From Collinsella sp. (GTDB taxonomy: Bacteria; Actinomycetota; Coriobacteriia; Coriobacteriales; Coriobacteriaceae): a DNA stretch of 50,675 bases. The stretch covers positions 3,449-54,123 of the forward strand of contig DXMG01000012.1 of assembly GCA_019414325.1 (NCBI GenBank). Reading direction: 5' to 3'. Shown piece after piece: positions 7,143 through 14,841 of this stretch; within the stretch, counting starts at the first letter, position 1; each line of letters starts with the position of its first letter. The notes under the pieces were generated by a model, which saw only the letters and a program-made list of their open reading frames with translations, was not told the origin of the DNA and made no database searches. A program made the translations under genes and the position numbers.

Positions 7143-8744
7143 TTAGCCCAGACGCGGGAACAGCGGCTCGCCCTTCTCGACGGGCTGACCACCGGCAAGC
7201 AAGCCCCAAGCGCAAATGCCCTTGAGGTCGTCGCTCGCGGCCTCGTCCTCGCACGACAGGCGGCGCAGGGCCTCGGCAGAAGTCTGGGGCATGAGCGGCA
7301 TCAGCAGGTGAGCGGCAATACGGATAGCCTCGAGCAGGTTGTAGATCACAAATGCCAGCTCGTCAGCCTTGGTCTCGTCCTTGGCAAGCGCCCAGGGCTC
7401 GGAGTCCTCGATGTAGTGGTTGGCGGCATGGATGAGCTCCATGACCTCGTCCTTAGCTCCACCGTAATCGAGCACGTCCATCTTGGCCATGTAGCGCTCG
7501 ACCAGGCCATCGGCGATCTTTGCCAGCGGGTTTTCGAACGCATCGAACGACGCGGGCTTGGCGGGCGCGCAACCGTCAAAGTACTTGCCGCTCATGTTGA
7601 GCGAACGCGAGATAAGGTTGCCCCAGCTGTTGGCCAGGTCGGCGTTGTAGACCTGCTCCATGCGATCGAAGCTGATGGCACCGTCGGTGCCGGGGACGAC
7701 GTCGGTCATGAAGTAATAGCGATAGCCCTCGACGCCCAGCATGTCGATAACGTCCTGCGGAGCGATGGCGTTGCCGCGGCTCTTGGACATCTTTTCGGCC
7801 TTGCCGGTCTCGGCATTGCGCACGGTCAGGAAGCCGTGGGCAAAGACGTGCTCGGGCAGGGCCTCACCGATGGCCATGAGCATGGCGGGCCAAATGACGC
7901 AGTGGAAGCGGATGATGTCCTTACCCACGATGTGGAACTGCGCGGGCCAGCGATAGGCCAGCTCGGCACGCGCCTCGTCGGTGTCGACGCCGTAGCCGAC
8001 GGCCGTCATATAGTTGAGCAGCGCATCAAACCACACGTAGGTCACGTGGCCCTCGTCAAACGGGACCTGAATGCCCCAGTCAAAGCTCGTGCGGCTCACG
8101 GAAAGGTCGTTAAGGCCGCCCTCGACAAAGCTGCGCACCTCGTTCATGCGGAACGCAGGCTCGACAAAGTCGGGGTGCTCGTCGTAAAGCTTGAGCAGCT
8201 TGTCCTGGAAGGCGGAAAGCTTAAAGAAGTAGGACTCCTCCTGCACGCGCTCAAGCGGACGGTGGCAGTCGGGGCACAGGTGCTGGCCGACGCTGCCGTA
8301 CTCCTCGTCGCCCTTCTGGACCTGCGTATCGGTGAAGTAGGTCTCGTCAGGCACGCAATACCAGCCGTCGTAGCTGCCCTTATACAGGTAACCGGACTCC
8401 TTCATGCGCTCCCACAGGTACTGCACGGCATGATGCTGGCGCGGCTCGGTGGTGCGGATGAAGTCATCGTTGGAAATCTCGAGCTTGCTCCAAAGCTCCT
8501 TGAAGTGCGGAGCCTGGCTGTCGGTCCACTCCTGCGGCGTCATGCCATGCTTGGCTGCGGCCTCGGCGACCTTCTCGCCGTGCTCGTCCATGCCGGTCAG
8601 GAACTTAACGTTGTAGCCAGCGGAGCGGCGATAGCGAGCCTGAACGTCGGCGATGATGGTGGAATAAGCCGTGCCCAGGTGCGGATCGGCGTTGACGTAG
8701 TAGATGGGCGTCGTGATAAAGAACGAAGGCTTGCTTTGATCCAT
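7143..8744 (-). CDS. metG: Methionine--tRNA ligase
   Basis: Class I synthetase that charges initiator and elongator tRNA-Met. 533 residues. HIGH-type motif is in the N-terminal ADPHLGTAYSTIIADVQARY (HLGT), and the KMSKS loop is intact in AEKMSKSRGNAIAPQD (about 305). The connective domain carries GWYCVPDETYF and HLCPDCHRPLERVQEE: only three knuckle cysteines of the four-Cys version, since the CxxC of the first half is CVPD. There is no C-terminal Trbp111-like dimerisation domain, so this is the short form. Upstream are rsmI and the GH5-like gene in the same direction; a terminator follows. Confidence 0.97.
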   Translation of the reverse strand: MDQSKPSFFITTPIYYVNADPHLGTAYSTIIADVQARYRRSAGYNVKFLTGMDEHGEKVAEAAAKHGMTPQEWTDSQAPHFKELWSKLEISNDDFIRTTEPRQHHAVQYLWERMKESGYLYKGSYDGWYCVPDETYFTDTQVQKGDEEYGSVGQHLCPDCHRPLERVQEESYFFKLSAFQDKLLKLYDEHPDFVEPAFRMNEVRSFVEGGLNDLSVSRTSFDWGIQVPFDEGHVTYVWFDALLNYMTAVGYGVDTDEARAELAYRWPAQFHIVGKDIIRFHCVIWPAMLMAIGEALPEHVFAHGFLTVRNAETGKAEKMSKSRGNAIAPQDVIDMLGVEGYRYYFMTDVVPGTDGAISFDRMEQVYNADLANSWGNLISRSLNMSGKYFDGCAPAKPASFDAFENPLAKIADGLVERYMAKMDVLDYGGAKDEVMELIHAANHYIEDSEPWALAKDETKADELAFVIYNLLEAIRIAAHLLMPLMPQTSAEALRRLSCEDEAASDDLKGICAWGLLAGGQPVEKGEPLFPRLG

Positions 8745-8813
8745 GGGGTTTGTCCTCCAGAAAAACGTTGCATACAGGGGATGATTCTAGCGCAAGGGCT
8801 GGATATCCTCCAT

Positions 8814-9692
8814 CTATTGCATATCGAGCACCATGGCATAGACATCGCGCTTGCGGCGCGAATACTTCTGAGACAGGCGCTTAGCCACCGCAGAGGCGGG
8901 CTCCCCCTCCTCGAGCGCGGCGCGGATATCCTCGCGCAGGGCCTCGTCGGGATCCGCTGCCGCGGCGCCAACCGGTACGATGCCAGCCTCCTCGTCCTCG
9001 CTCGGCGGCGCGATGACCAGCGCAATCTCGCCCTTTACCTCGCCGCGAGCACGCAGCTCCTCGGCGAGCTGGGCAGCGGGCCCGCGCAAGACCTCCTCGT
9101 GCAGCTTGGTGAGTTCGCGGCAGACGGCAACCTCACGCTGGGGAAAGACCTCCGCCACGGCCTCGAGCGTCGCCACGATGCGATGTGGAGACTCGTAGAA
9201 GATGAGCGCGCCGGGTACTACGGCAAGGCGCTGCAAACGGCGCACGCGGTCGCCGTGCTTTCGGTCCAAAAAGCCCTCGAAGAAAAAATGCTCGCAGGGA
9301 ATGCCGGACGAAACGAGCGCCGTGACGCAAGCAGAGGGCCCGGGAATAACTTCTACGGGCACATCGGCCTCACGCGCTGCCTCGACCAGCACCTGGCCGG
9401 GGTCGGACACACTCGGCATGCCGGCGTCCGAGGCAAAGGCGAGGGTCTCCCCCGCCAGCAGGCGGTCGACCAGGCCGGCGGCGCGACTGGCGATCACATT
9501 CTCGTCGCAACGGACAAGCGGCTTGGAAATGCACAGGTGCATCAGCAGCTTTGACGTCACACGCGTGTCTTCGCAGCAAATGGCATCGGCGGCGGCAAAG
9601 GCCTCGCCAACGCGCGGGGACAGGTCGCCCAGGTTGCCGATGGGCGTGCCGACCACATAGAGTTTGCCCGTATGGGCGCTGTTTTGCGTCAT
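8814..9692 (-). CDS. rsmI: 16S rRNA (cytidine1402-2'-O)-methyltransferase RsmI
   Basis: Tetrapyrrole-methylase-fold enzyme that 2'-O-methylates C1402 in the ribosomal P site, using SAM. 292 residues. Seen: GKLYVVGTPIGNLGDLSPR (about 9-27), ICCEDTRVTSKLL, LAFASDAGMPSVSDPG, EVIPGPSACVTALVSSG, and ALIFYESPHRIVATLE. The C-terminal tail is Glu/Asp/Ala rich followed by SQKYSRRKRDVYAM. It begins 6 bases after the stop of the GH5-like gene, so they form a two-gene unit; metG follows 69 bases later. Confidence 0.96.
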   Translation of the reverse strand: MTQNSAHTGKLYVVGTPIGNLGDLSPRVGEAFAAADAICCEDTRVTSKLLMHLCISKPLVRCDENVIASRAAGLVDRLLAGETLAFASDAGMPSVSDPGQVLVEAAREADVPVEVIPGPSACVTALVSSGIPCEHFFFEGFLDRKHGDRVRRLQRLAVVPGALIFYESPHRIVATLEAVAEVFPQREVAVCRELTKLHEEVLRGPAAQLAEELRARGEVKGEIALVIAPPSEDEEAGIVPVGAAAADPDEALREDIRAALEEGEPASAVAKRLSQKYSRRKRDVYAMVLDMQ

Positions 9693-9698
9693 ATCAAC

Positions 9699-10760
9699 CT
9701 ATTCAATCATGCCGCGCTCGAGCGTACCGAGTGCCGCGCGGGCGTCCCATGCTGCAATGCGCTTCTCGGTCTTCCACGTTTGGAAGAACCAACCGGCAGC
9801 CGGCGCAAACGAAGCCAGCTGGTTGGCGATAAACACGCGCTCGTAGGCATTGCGGCCCTCGGGCGTAACCGACGAGTTGGCAAAGATCGCCGCGCCCGAC
9901 CATTCGCCCACCAGCACGGGGAACCCTGTCGAGATCGCTTCTTTAAGCTCGCGCTTGTTACGCGAAATCGCCGTCGTCAGCCCGCGGGGGCTCGTGATGT
10001 CGAGCGCATACTCGTCGCGGTAATGGTACAGGTGAAGGTCCATGTAGACGTTCTTGTACTTGGCACCGCGCATAAAATGCTTCCACTCGCTGGGATGCCC
10101 CGAAGACGAGAAGACGACGATCTTATCCTCGGGCATATACGAACGGACGAGCTCGTAGGCATCGCGATAGAAATTGCGCAAGTAGTGGGCCGGAATTCCA
10201 TCCGTCATGGTAAAGAGGCTCTTGCGGACGCTCATCTGCGGCGTGTCCAGCAGCTCAATGCCCAGCAGGCTCTCGGCCTCGCCGTAGCGATCGGCCAAGC
10301 GCTCGAGCACGTCGAGTGCGACATGACGGCCGTTGGTGGACGAATGCCACTCGGCAACAGCCTCCGGCGTGGTGGGCGAATCGTTGGAATCGCCCTGGCC
10401 ACCGGGCACCGTCGCCAGATCGAGCAGCACGCGGATGTCGTACTTGGCAGCCCACTCAATTGCACGGTCGATGTAGTCGACAACCGAGATGTAGGACGCA
10501 TCGGACTCCTGCGAACCAAAGGCATACCAGGGCACCGGCAGACGCACGGCATTGAGACCGATCTGCGCCATGCGGCGAAAATCGTCCTCACTCACAAACG
10601 TCTCGTAATGACGGCGCATGCGCTCGTTATAGGCGGCGGTGCCCATGGCCTCCTGCAGCTCGGCCGCGTTGGATGCACCGGTCGCCGCGTATAGCGACGG
10701 GGTCACCCAAGGCTCGGGAATAAACCAGCCAGAGAGATTAACGCCGAGTATCCTCTCCAT
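9699..10760 (-). CDS. Glycoside hydrolase family 5-like protein (BglC/exo-glucanase type), catalytically altered
   Basis: 353 residues from the ATG at 10760 (AAGGGGG upstream; a longer frame to 10877 lacks such a site). Overall layout follows the BglC/exo-1,3-glucanase branch of GH5: GVNLSGWFIPEPWVTPS (6-22), NAVRLPVPWYAF (70-81), VLLDLATVPGGQ (111-122), GIELLDTPQ (167-175), YMDLHLYHYRDEY (239-251), VLVGEWSGA (282-290, nucleophile Glu286) and GWFFQTWKTE (323-332). Family members have NEP at 172-174; here it is DTP, so the acid/base Glu is Thr173. The usual LDLH His is Ala116. No signal peptide, so it is cytoplasmic. Short leader hairpin TGCAGG/CCTGCA at 10780-10796. Likely a non-hydrolytic or mechanistically altered homologue; coupled to rsmI. 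Confidence 0.8.
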   Translation of the reverse strand: MERILGVNLSGWFIPEPWVTPSLYAATGASNAAELQEAMGTAAYNERMRRHYETFVSEDDFRRMAQIGLNAVRLPVPWYAFGSQESDASYISVVDYIDRAIEWAAKYDIRVLLDLATVPGGQGDSNDSPTTPEAVAEWHSSTNGRHVALDVLERLADRYGEAESLLGIELLDTPQMSVRKSLFTMTDGIPAHYLRNFYRDAYELVRSYMPEDKIVVFSSSGHPSEWKHFMRGAKYKNVYMDLHLYHYRDEYALDITSPRGLTTAISRNKRELKEAISTGFPVLVGEWSGAAIFANSSVTPEGRNAYERVFIANQLASFAPAAGWFFQTWKTEKRIAAWDARAALGTLERGMIE

Positions 10761-10825
10761 CACTGCCCCCTTCGGATCGTGCAGGCCAAACCTGCATCGT
10801 ATTGCATAGGAAAAGTATCGTTTTG

Positions 10826-10862
10826 AGTATACCCGCGCGTGCGGACAGACGACCGAACGGTC
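10826..10862 (-). promoter_or_regulatory. Promoter region with palindromic operator for the GH5-like gene
   Basis: Minus strand TATACT (10831-10826) is a good -10. The perfect palindrome GACCGTTCGGTC (10862-10851) ends 19 bases upstream of it, overlapping the -35 zone. GACCGnnCGGTC is a half-site arrangement typical of TetR-family operators; no such regulator is encoded in the window. Confidence 0.4.
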
Positions 10863-10952
10863 TGTAAAGTGGCGCAAAAGCGGGAGGAATGTCTGGGGCG
10901 AGCGGGGTCAAGATGACGTACCGAGATGCGCATACACGCCGAGGGCAGGCGC

Positions 10953-11000
10953 CGGAAAGCGCATTCCATTCTTTCGCTCAATAATGGGATGCGCTTTCCG
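10953..11000. repeat. Long hairpin between tRNA-Phe terminator and GH5-like gene
   Basis: An 18-bp stem (CGGAAAGCGCAT... at 10953-10970 with ...ATGCGCTTTCCG at 10983-11000) contains one G-T wobble and a 12-base loop. No T-run follows on either strand, so it is not an ordinary terminator. Could be a backup terminator, a processed RNA or a DNA cruciform site. Confidence 0.6.
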
Positions 11001-11010
11001 CGGGTCCACA

Positions 11011-11040
11011 TAAAAGAAAAGGACCCCTTTGCAGAGGTCC
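11011..11040 (-). terminator. Terminator of tRNA-Phe
   Basis: Minus strand GGACCTC-tgcaaa-GGGGTCC (11040-11021; one mismatched pair) is followed by TTTTCTTTTA. It starts 12 bases past the tRNA 3' end. Confidence 0.75.
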
Positions 11041-11051
11041 TAGTCAATTCA

Positions 11052-11127
<76 letters not shown>

Positions 11128-11159
11128 ATTTGAGGTGTGCCTTGTTTCAAGGCTTGATT

Positions 11160-11187
11160 AGTATAACCAAGGACGCGCTCCGGTCAA
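11160..11187 (-). promoter_or_regulatory. Promoter of tRNA-Phe
   Basis: Minus strand TTGACC (11187-11182), 16-bp spacer, TATACT (11165-11160). The start would lie about 25 bases before the tRNA, leaving a 5' leader to be removed by RNase P; that leader contains a small hairpin GCCTTG/CAAGGC. Confidence 0.6.
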
Positions 11188-11262
11188 CCGAGAATTTGAA
11201 AAAAGTTTTTGAGCACGGCGCCAGCCACAAGGCCGACCCTATAGAACAGCATGTTAGAGACA

Positions 11263-11547
11263 TCAACCCACCGCAAGAAGTTTTTCGCTCAAGGCTGCAC
11301 GGGCAAACTCACTTGGCGTCATCCCTTCAGCCGCCGCCCGACGACGAATCGCCTCCTTCATCCCTAGGGGAATCTTGACCGATAGCGTTGCCGTCCCTTC
11401 GCTTGAGAGCGGAGGCCGCCCGTGCACGATCCCCCCAACGGTATGCTCGCCGTCCGGAAACCCGCCATGCTCGTACGACTCGCACCACGCGTCAATCATT
11501 TCATCCGTTACAACCTGACCATTGGCAGCCGTATACGCCTTGCTCAT
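11263..11547 (-). CDS. Ribbon-helix-helix antitoxin-like protein
   Basis: 94 residues from ATG 11547 (a second ATG directly before, 11550, is the alternative; AGAGGGG is 6 versus 3 bases away). N-terminal half: SKAYTAANGQVVTDEMIDAW, then a Gly-rich segment. C-terminal half has the RHH pattern TATLSVKIPLGMKEAIRRRA followed by AAEGMTPSEFARAAL: a beta strand, then two helices. This CopG/Arc-like fold binds DNA as a dimer and is typical of type II antitoxins. Its start overlaps the stop of the toxin-like frame (TGATG), toxin first. Predicted to neutralise that toxin and autoregulate; not proven from sequence. Confidence 0.7.
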   Translation of the reverse strand: MSKAYTAANGQVVTDEMIDAWCESYEHGGFPDGEHTVGGIVHGRPPLSSEGTATLSVKIPLGMKEAIRRRAAAEGMTPSEFARAALSEKLLAVG

Positions 11548-11810
11548 CATCGACCCCTCTGCCGAGCTCGCTCGATCTCTTGCCAGAATTTCTTCTGAAC
11601 CGGAGACAGGGCATGAATAATGAGCCATCCACGAATTAGTTCGACTGCAACAAGTTCCATACTTCGACCATCTGGAAGCCATCCAATGGCAAGCCATCTC
11701 GGCGGCTCGTCCTCCGACTCGCGGCGAATGCACTCAGTAACCGCGAACCAGGCACCAAGCACTTTCTTTTCCGTCAAGTGTTTTTTTGGCGTTGGGATGG
11801 ATCTCAACAT
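11547..11810 (-). CDS. Toxin-like protein with N-terminal frame break at an A7 tract
   Basis: The best ribosome site (GGAGGAG) precedes ATG 11814, which reads MDVEIHPNAKKTL and then leaves frame. The downstream frame reads KKHLTEKKVLGAWFAVTECI, GWLPDGRSMELVAVEL, GWLIIHALSPVQKKFW and ends at 11547. The two join if one A is removed from the seven A (minus strand, 11787-11781), giving an 88-residue protein starting MDVEIHPNAKKHL. An ATG at 11810 in the downstream frame allows an uninterrupted 87-residue product with a different first ten residues (MLRSIPTPKK). The H-P-N-A-K start, central DGR strand and IIHAL strand resemble small RelE/BrnT-like toxins. Thus either inactive, phase-variable through slippage, or rescued by recoding or the internal start. 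Confidence 0.6.
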   Translation of the reverse strand: MLRSIPTPKKHLTEKKVLGAWFAVTECIRRESEDEPPRWLAIGWLPDGRSMELVAVELIRGWLIIHALSPVQKKFWQEIERARQRGR

Positions 11811-11872
11811 CCATGCATCTTCTCCTCCATCTTACCCAATTTCGTATGACGAAAGTCCGCTGTCGCCAATTC

Positions 11873-12232
11873 TTACGCCGGCACTTGTTGAAAGGCGGGA
11901 GGTGTAGCGAGGATTGAAGGGCGTTCCAGCACCGCCCAGGCACCGGGACAGGAACACATGCGCCAAGGACGGACGTTTTCGTAGCATGCGAGGATGCTGC
12001 CGTTGCGGTCGATAAAAGCAATGTCGATGGGGTAGGCCATAAAGCAGGTGTGGACCGAAGAGCAGCGTGGGAACGCCATGACGAGCGGCAACCCGTTGGC
12101 GGCAATCGGAGACCGTCCCAGCATGCCGCGCAGGCGCACGGCAAACGACTCCGCCACCACAAACTCGGCAGGCGCCCAACCCAGCCTGTTGAGCGCCCGC
12201 GCGTAGGCAATGTAGGATGAGGCCGCGGTCAC
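11873..12232 (-). CDS. DUF192 protein, last gene of the Tad operon
   Basis: 119 residues from a GTG at 12232 that overlaps the preceding TadE stop (GTGA), with GGGGGTGG upstream. DUF192 features: VAESFAVRLRGMLGRSPI (entry motif around RGMLGR), then MAFPRCSSVHTCFMAYPIDI followed by AFIDRNGSILACYENVRPWR, matching the family core of M-x-F-x-x-C-x-x-hT-x-x-M-x-x-x-I-D-hxFhD. Unlike secreted DUF192 members it has no signal peptide. Genes of this family often sit at the end of actinobacterial Tad/type II secretion-like loci; biochemical role unknown. Confidence 0.8.
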   Translation of the reverse strand: MTAASSYIAYARALNRLGWAPAEFVVAESFAVRLRGMLGRSPIAANGLPLVMAFPRCSSVHTCFMAYPIDIAFIDRNGSILACYENVRPWRMCSCPGAWAVLERPSILATPPAFQQVPA

Positions 12233-12705
12233 ATAACCACCCCCGGACGCCACGGATCGACCGTCACTGCGCGCTCGTGCGACAACTTTGCCGGTGCCCC
12301 CAGCGAAACGCCGGCGACGCTGAGCGAGCTCGGCCACGGCTCGTAGCGCATGGTACAGGTATAGGTCCTAAACGTGCCGGAGAGCGAAAGCAGACCGCCA
12401 TCCGATGTCGTCGCACCCTGCTCGCTCGAGACCTCAATCTGCAAGTCATAGCCTTCCATGGCATGTTGGATCTGAGCCTGAACGGTCGCGGAGGCATCGA
12501 TGGAGCTGTCATCGCCCTCCCCGCTCGGCGCCACGGCATGCGCTAGCACGATATCGGGCACCACGCGATCGAAGCGCGCGACCGCGTCGGCAAAGACCAT
12601 GACGTTGTACACGATAAGCGCCAGAACCAGCAGGACGGGCGTGACCACGGCCATCTCGACCGTCGCCTGGGCGCGCTCCTCGCACAGGCGCGTGCGGATG
12701 CCCAT
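12229..12705 (-). CDS. TadE-like pseudopilin
   Basis: 158 residues from ATG 12705, which overlaps the stop of the preceding gene (TAATG). The N-terminus MGIRTRLCEERAQATVEMAV has the class III leader pattern: a short basic leader, then RA|QATVE with Glu at +5 after the predicted cut, followed by a 20-residue hydrophobic helix (AVVTPVLLVLALIVYNVMVF). The rest is a small extracytoplasmic domain with SLSGTFRTYTCTMRYEPWP. TadE proteins are minor pilins needed for Flp pilus assembly. Overlaps the DUF192 gene by 4 bp. Confidence 0.8.
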   Translation of the reverse strand: MGIRTRLCEERAQATVEMAVVTPVLLVLALIVYNVMVFADAVARFDRVVPDIVLAHAVAPSGEGDDSSIDASATVQAQIQHAMEGYDLQIEVSSEQGATTSDGGLLSLSGTFRTYTCTMRYEPWPSSLSVAGVSLGAPAKLSHERAVTVDPWRPGVVM

Positions 12706-14765
12706 TACGACCCACCGCCCAGGGCACCCGCCAGTGTGGCGACATCGACGGTAAGTGGGATGGAACCGCCGCCGGGCAGCGGAATCTCCGCAAGCGTGAA
12801 CACCGTGCCGCTGATGGTGCGCTCGACTTGATATTCCAGCGCCTCGCAAAGCGCCTTGGGGTCGGTCACGCCCAGCGGAATACTTCGTAGCTTGTCCTGC
12901 ACTTTAGAAAGACCTGTGATGTCAGACCCCGGGCTCTTGATGACATTGGCGGTGTCGGTCAGTACCGGCTTTCGTAGGCGCAAGTCGCACGGCTCCAAGC
13001 CCAGCGCCGCCACGGACGCCGAAACGGTATCGCCGAGCCACGACGCAATGGAGCCCAACGCACCGCTGCCCCCTCCCAGGTCATCGATCATCTCGCCCAT
13101 GAGCTCGTCGGCCGAGCCTTGGATGTCTCCGTATCCCACGAGCAGCCGTCCCCAAACATCCATGACGCCATCGAGTACGCCGACAACGCCACCCGAACGC
13201 TCCTCCAGCGCCGAGAAAAACCGCGAGAGAACGTTGTTCTGCGCCGTCGCGTCATCGGGCGCCAGCACCGCAGCAGAGATCGCGCCGCGATCGCCAAGCC
13301 TGACTGTCGTGTTAAACGAAGAGTTGAGCTCATCGGGGCTCGAGATAACACCCGAAACCGCAAGGGCAACCACGCCATTGCGGCCGGGTGGGGCGATACG
13401 CGGACGCTCGCCCGAAAGCGCTTTAATGGCCTCGTCAAACGCATTGCCCGCACGGTCTGCCTCGTCCTCGGTCTGGCGCATGAGCTCGAGCTCTTTGTTG
13501 CGGCATTCGACGTATTTCTCTAGGGCATTTTTGAACTCGTCGAAGTGGTACTCGAAGCCACTCTCGATAGAAGTCGTTGCAATCGCAACATAGCCCAAAG
13601 ACGAGACACCAAAATGGCACTCGTCACACGTTTCGTGACCATCAAAAGCCGAAACAGACGCCAACCCGCCGGGTGTTCCCTTTTTGTAATTAGGACAGTC
13701 TGTTCCATAATGCAAATATGCAACATCGCCCTTAACACTTGTTGGCCAGCGTGCGTCGGTATAGAGCTCAGTCGTCCGCGCCTCATCTGGATTTCGCGGA
13801 AGGAAGGGGATATAGGCGGAAACCTTGCCGTCCTCTTCAGTTATATATGCCCGCTCAACTTCTTCGCTCGCATAGGCGAAAAACGCCTTTCGCGCAGCAG
13901 AATCTGCTTGCTTTTCCGGACTCTCGCCAAGCGGTTTCTCATTCGCCAGGCGCTCTCGGTAATACGCCTTCGCACGATTCAGGGCAATTTGCGGTTCCCA
14001 GTCAATACTCGAGACATAATGCTTGTTCTGCTCACCTGAGAGCTCAGTCAAACTGCCTGCGCGTTCCCACATGCATGAACAGCTACCGACCGAAGCCGGA
14101 ACCGACCCGCCGCAATCCGCAAGCCAGGCGCGCTCTTTTGCTTTCGCCGTCTCCTCCGAGGCCTTCTGCAGCTCATCTGCCGCGCGTTCCAGATCTTTCG
14201 ATGTGTCTTTAATGACATCGGTCGAGATCTCGGACCCCTCGAGCGCAACGAAATCCGACTCGGACGTCCTGGGCACGGCAAGCGCCGTACCGGTATAGGT
14301 CGCACCTTCGGTATCCTGCGCCGACACGGACTGCGTAGCTCGCGCGGCAACCAGATACGGTAGAGCCGTCTCGATTTTCTGCAAGCCCTTGGAGGCGCTT
14401 TTGGCAAACTTGTTGCGCGTTTTAATGATCTCGATTCCCGTGTCGACCATATCGCCCGCGGCAAGCTCGGCACCTGGAATAAGGATGGCGACCAAGCCGG
14501 TGCCGATCGTGGCAAACCCCGCCAGGCCCAAACTCAAAATGCTCGCATCCACCACCGTCGCAGCCGTGTGATAGGACGACACCACATTGGCGCCTGCCAG
14601 CGCGCCGCTATCGGCAGCCACCTGGGTGTCCCCCGCGCGCGACATGCTCCATATCGCCGCCGTCGACGAAAACAGCAGCGTGAGCACCACCAAGATGACC
14701 ACCGCAGAGGAGAGCGTGGTATAGGCACCGTCTTCGATAAACAGGTCGATCCCGGCTCGACCCAT
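12705..14765 (-). CDS. Large TadG-like pilus-assembly protein with Cys-rich insert
   Basis: 686 residues from ATG 14765 (GAGGCGG upstream). N-terminus IEDGAYTTLSSAVVILVVL leads into one membrane helix (about 18-40), then the Tad/TadG signature SRAGDTQVAADSGALAGANV (42-61). The extracytoplasmic part has a second hydrophobic stretch (75-98), a Glu/Lys-rich helical region (185-215), Cys218/229/231, and an insert (about 340-395) with YGTDCPNYKK (Cys357) and HETCDECHFG (Cys380, Cys383, His384). The DNA for the insert (13560-13740) is visibly less GC-rich than its flanks. It lacks the QxTxE prepilin motif of its neighbours. Likely a pilus-base or tip component; the Cys cluster could bind metal or form disulphides. 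Confidence 0.75.
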   Translation of the reverse strand: MGRAGIDLFIEDGAYTTLSSAVVILVVLTLLFSSTAAIWSMSRAGDTQVAADSGALAGANVVSSYHTAATVVDASILSLGLAGFATIGTGLVAILIPGAELAAGDMVDTGIEIIKTRNKFAKSASKGLQKIETALPYLVAARATQSVSAQDTEGATYTGTALAVPRTSESDFVALEGSEISTDVIKDTSKDLERAADELQKASEETAKAKERAWLADCGGSVPASVGSCSCMWERAGSLTELSGEQNKHYVSSIDWEPQIALNRAKAYYRERLANEKPLGESPEKQADSAARKAFFAYASEEVERAYITEEDGKVSAYIPFLPRNPDEARTTELYTDARWPTSVKGDVAYLHYGTDCPNYKKGTPGGLASVSAFDGHETCDECHFGVSSLGYVAIATTSIESGFEYHFDEFKNALEKYVECRNKELELMRQTEDEADRAGNAFDEAIKALSGERPRIAPPGRNGVVALAVSGVISSPDELNSSFNTTVRLGDRGAISAAVLAPDDATAQNNVLSRFFSALEERSGGVVGVLDGVMDVWGRLLVGYGDIQGSADELMGEMIDDLGGGSGALGSIASWLGDTVSASVAALGLEPCDLRLRKPVLTDTANVIKSPGSDITGLSKVQDKLRSIPLGVTDPKALCEALEYQVERTISGTVFTLAEIPLPGGGSIPLTVDVATLAGALGGGS

Positions 14766-14841
14766 AAAGCCGCCTCGCTTGCAGCGAGCACGCGGTCGGC
14801 AACGGCACGCAAGCCCCCTCGTCACCTTCAACAGGCAGCGT

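Noticed and set aside
7065..9554. 829-codon plus-strand ORF opposite metG and rsmI
   Set aside because: Mirror of two certain genes, no ribosome site, crosses a terminator; translation shows no domain.
9699..10760. Secreted cellulase annotation
   Set aside because: No signal peptide and the NEP acid/base residue is absent, so an active secreted cellulase is not supported.
10761..11047. Minus-strand ORFs upstream of the GH5-like gene
   Set aside because: They consist of promoter, hairpin and tRNA-terminator sequence; no ribosome site.
11734..12210. Minus-strand ORF between DUF192 and the toxin
   Set aside because: Mostly the DUF192 gene out of frame; only its last 20 codons matter, as the broken N-terminus of the toxin.
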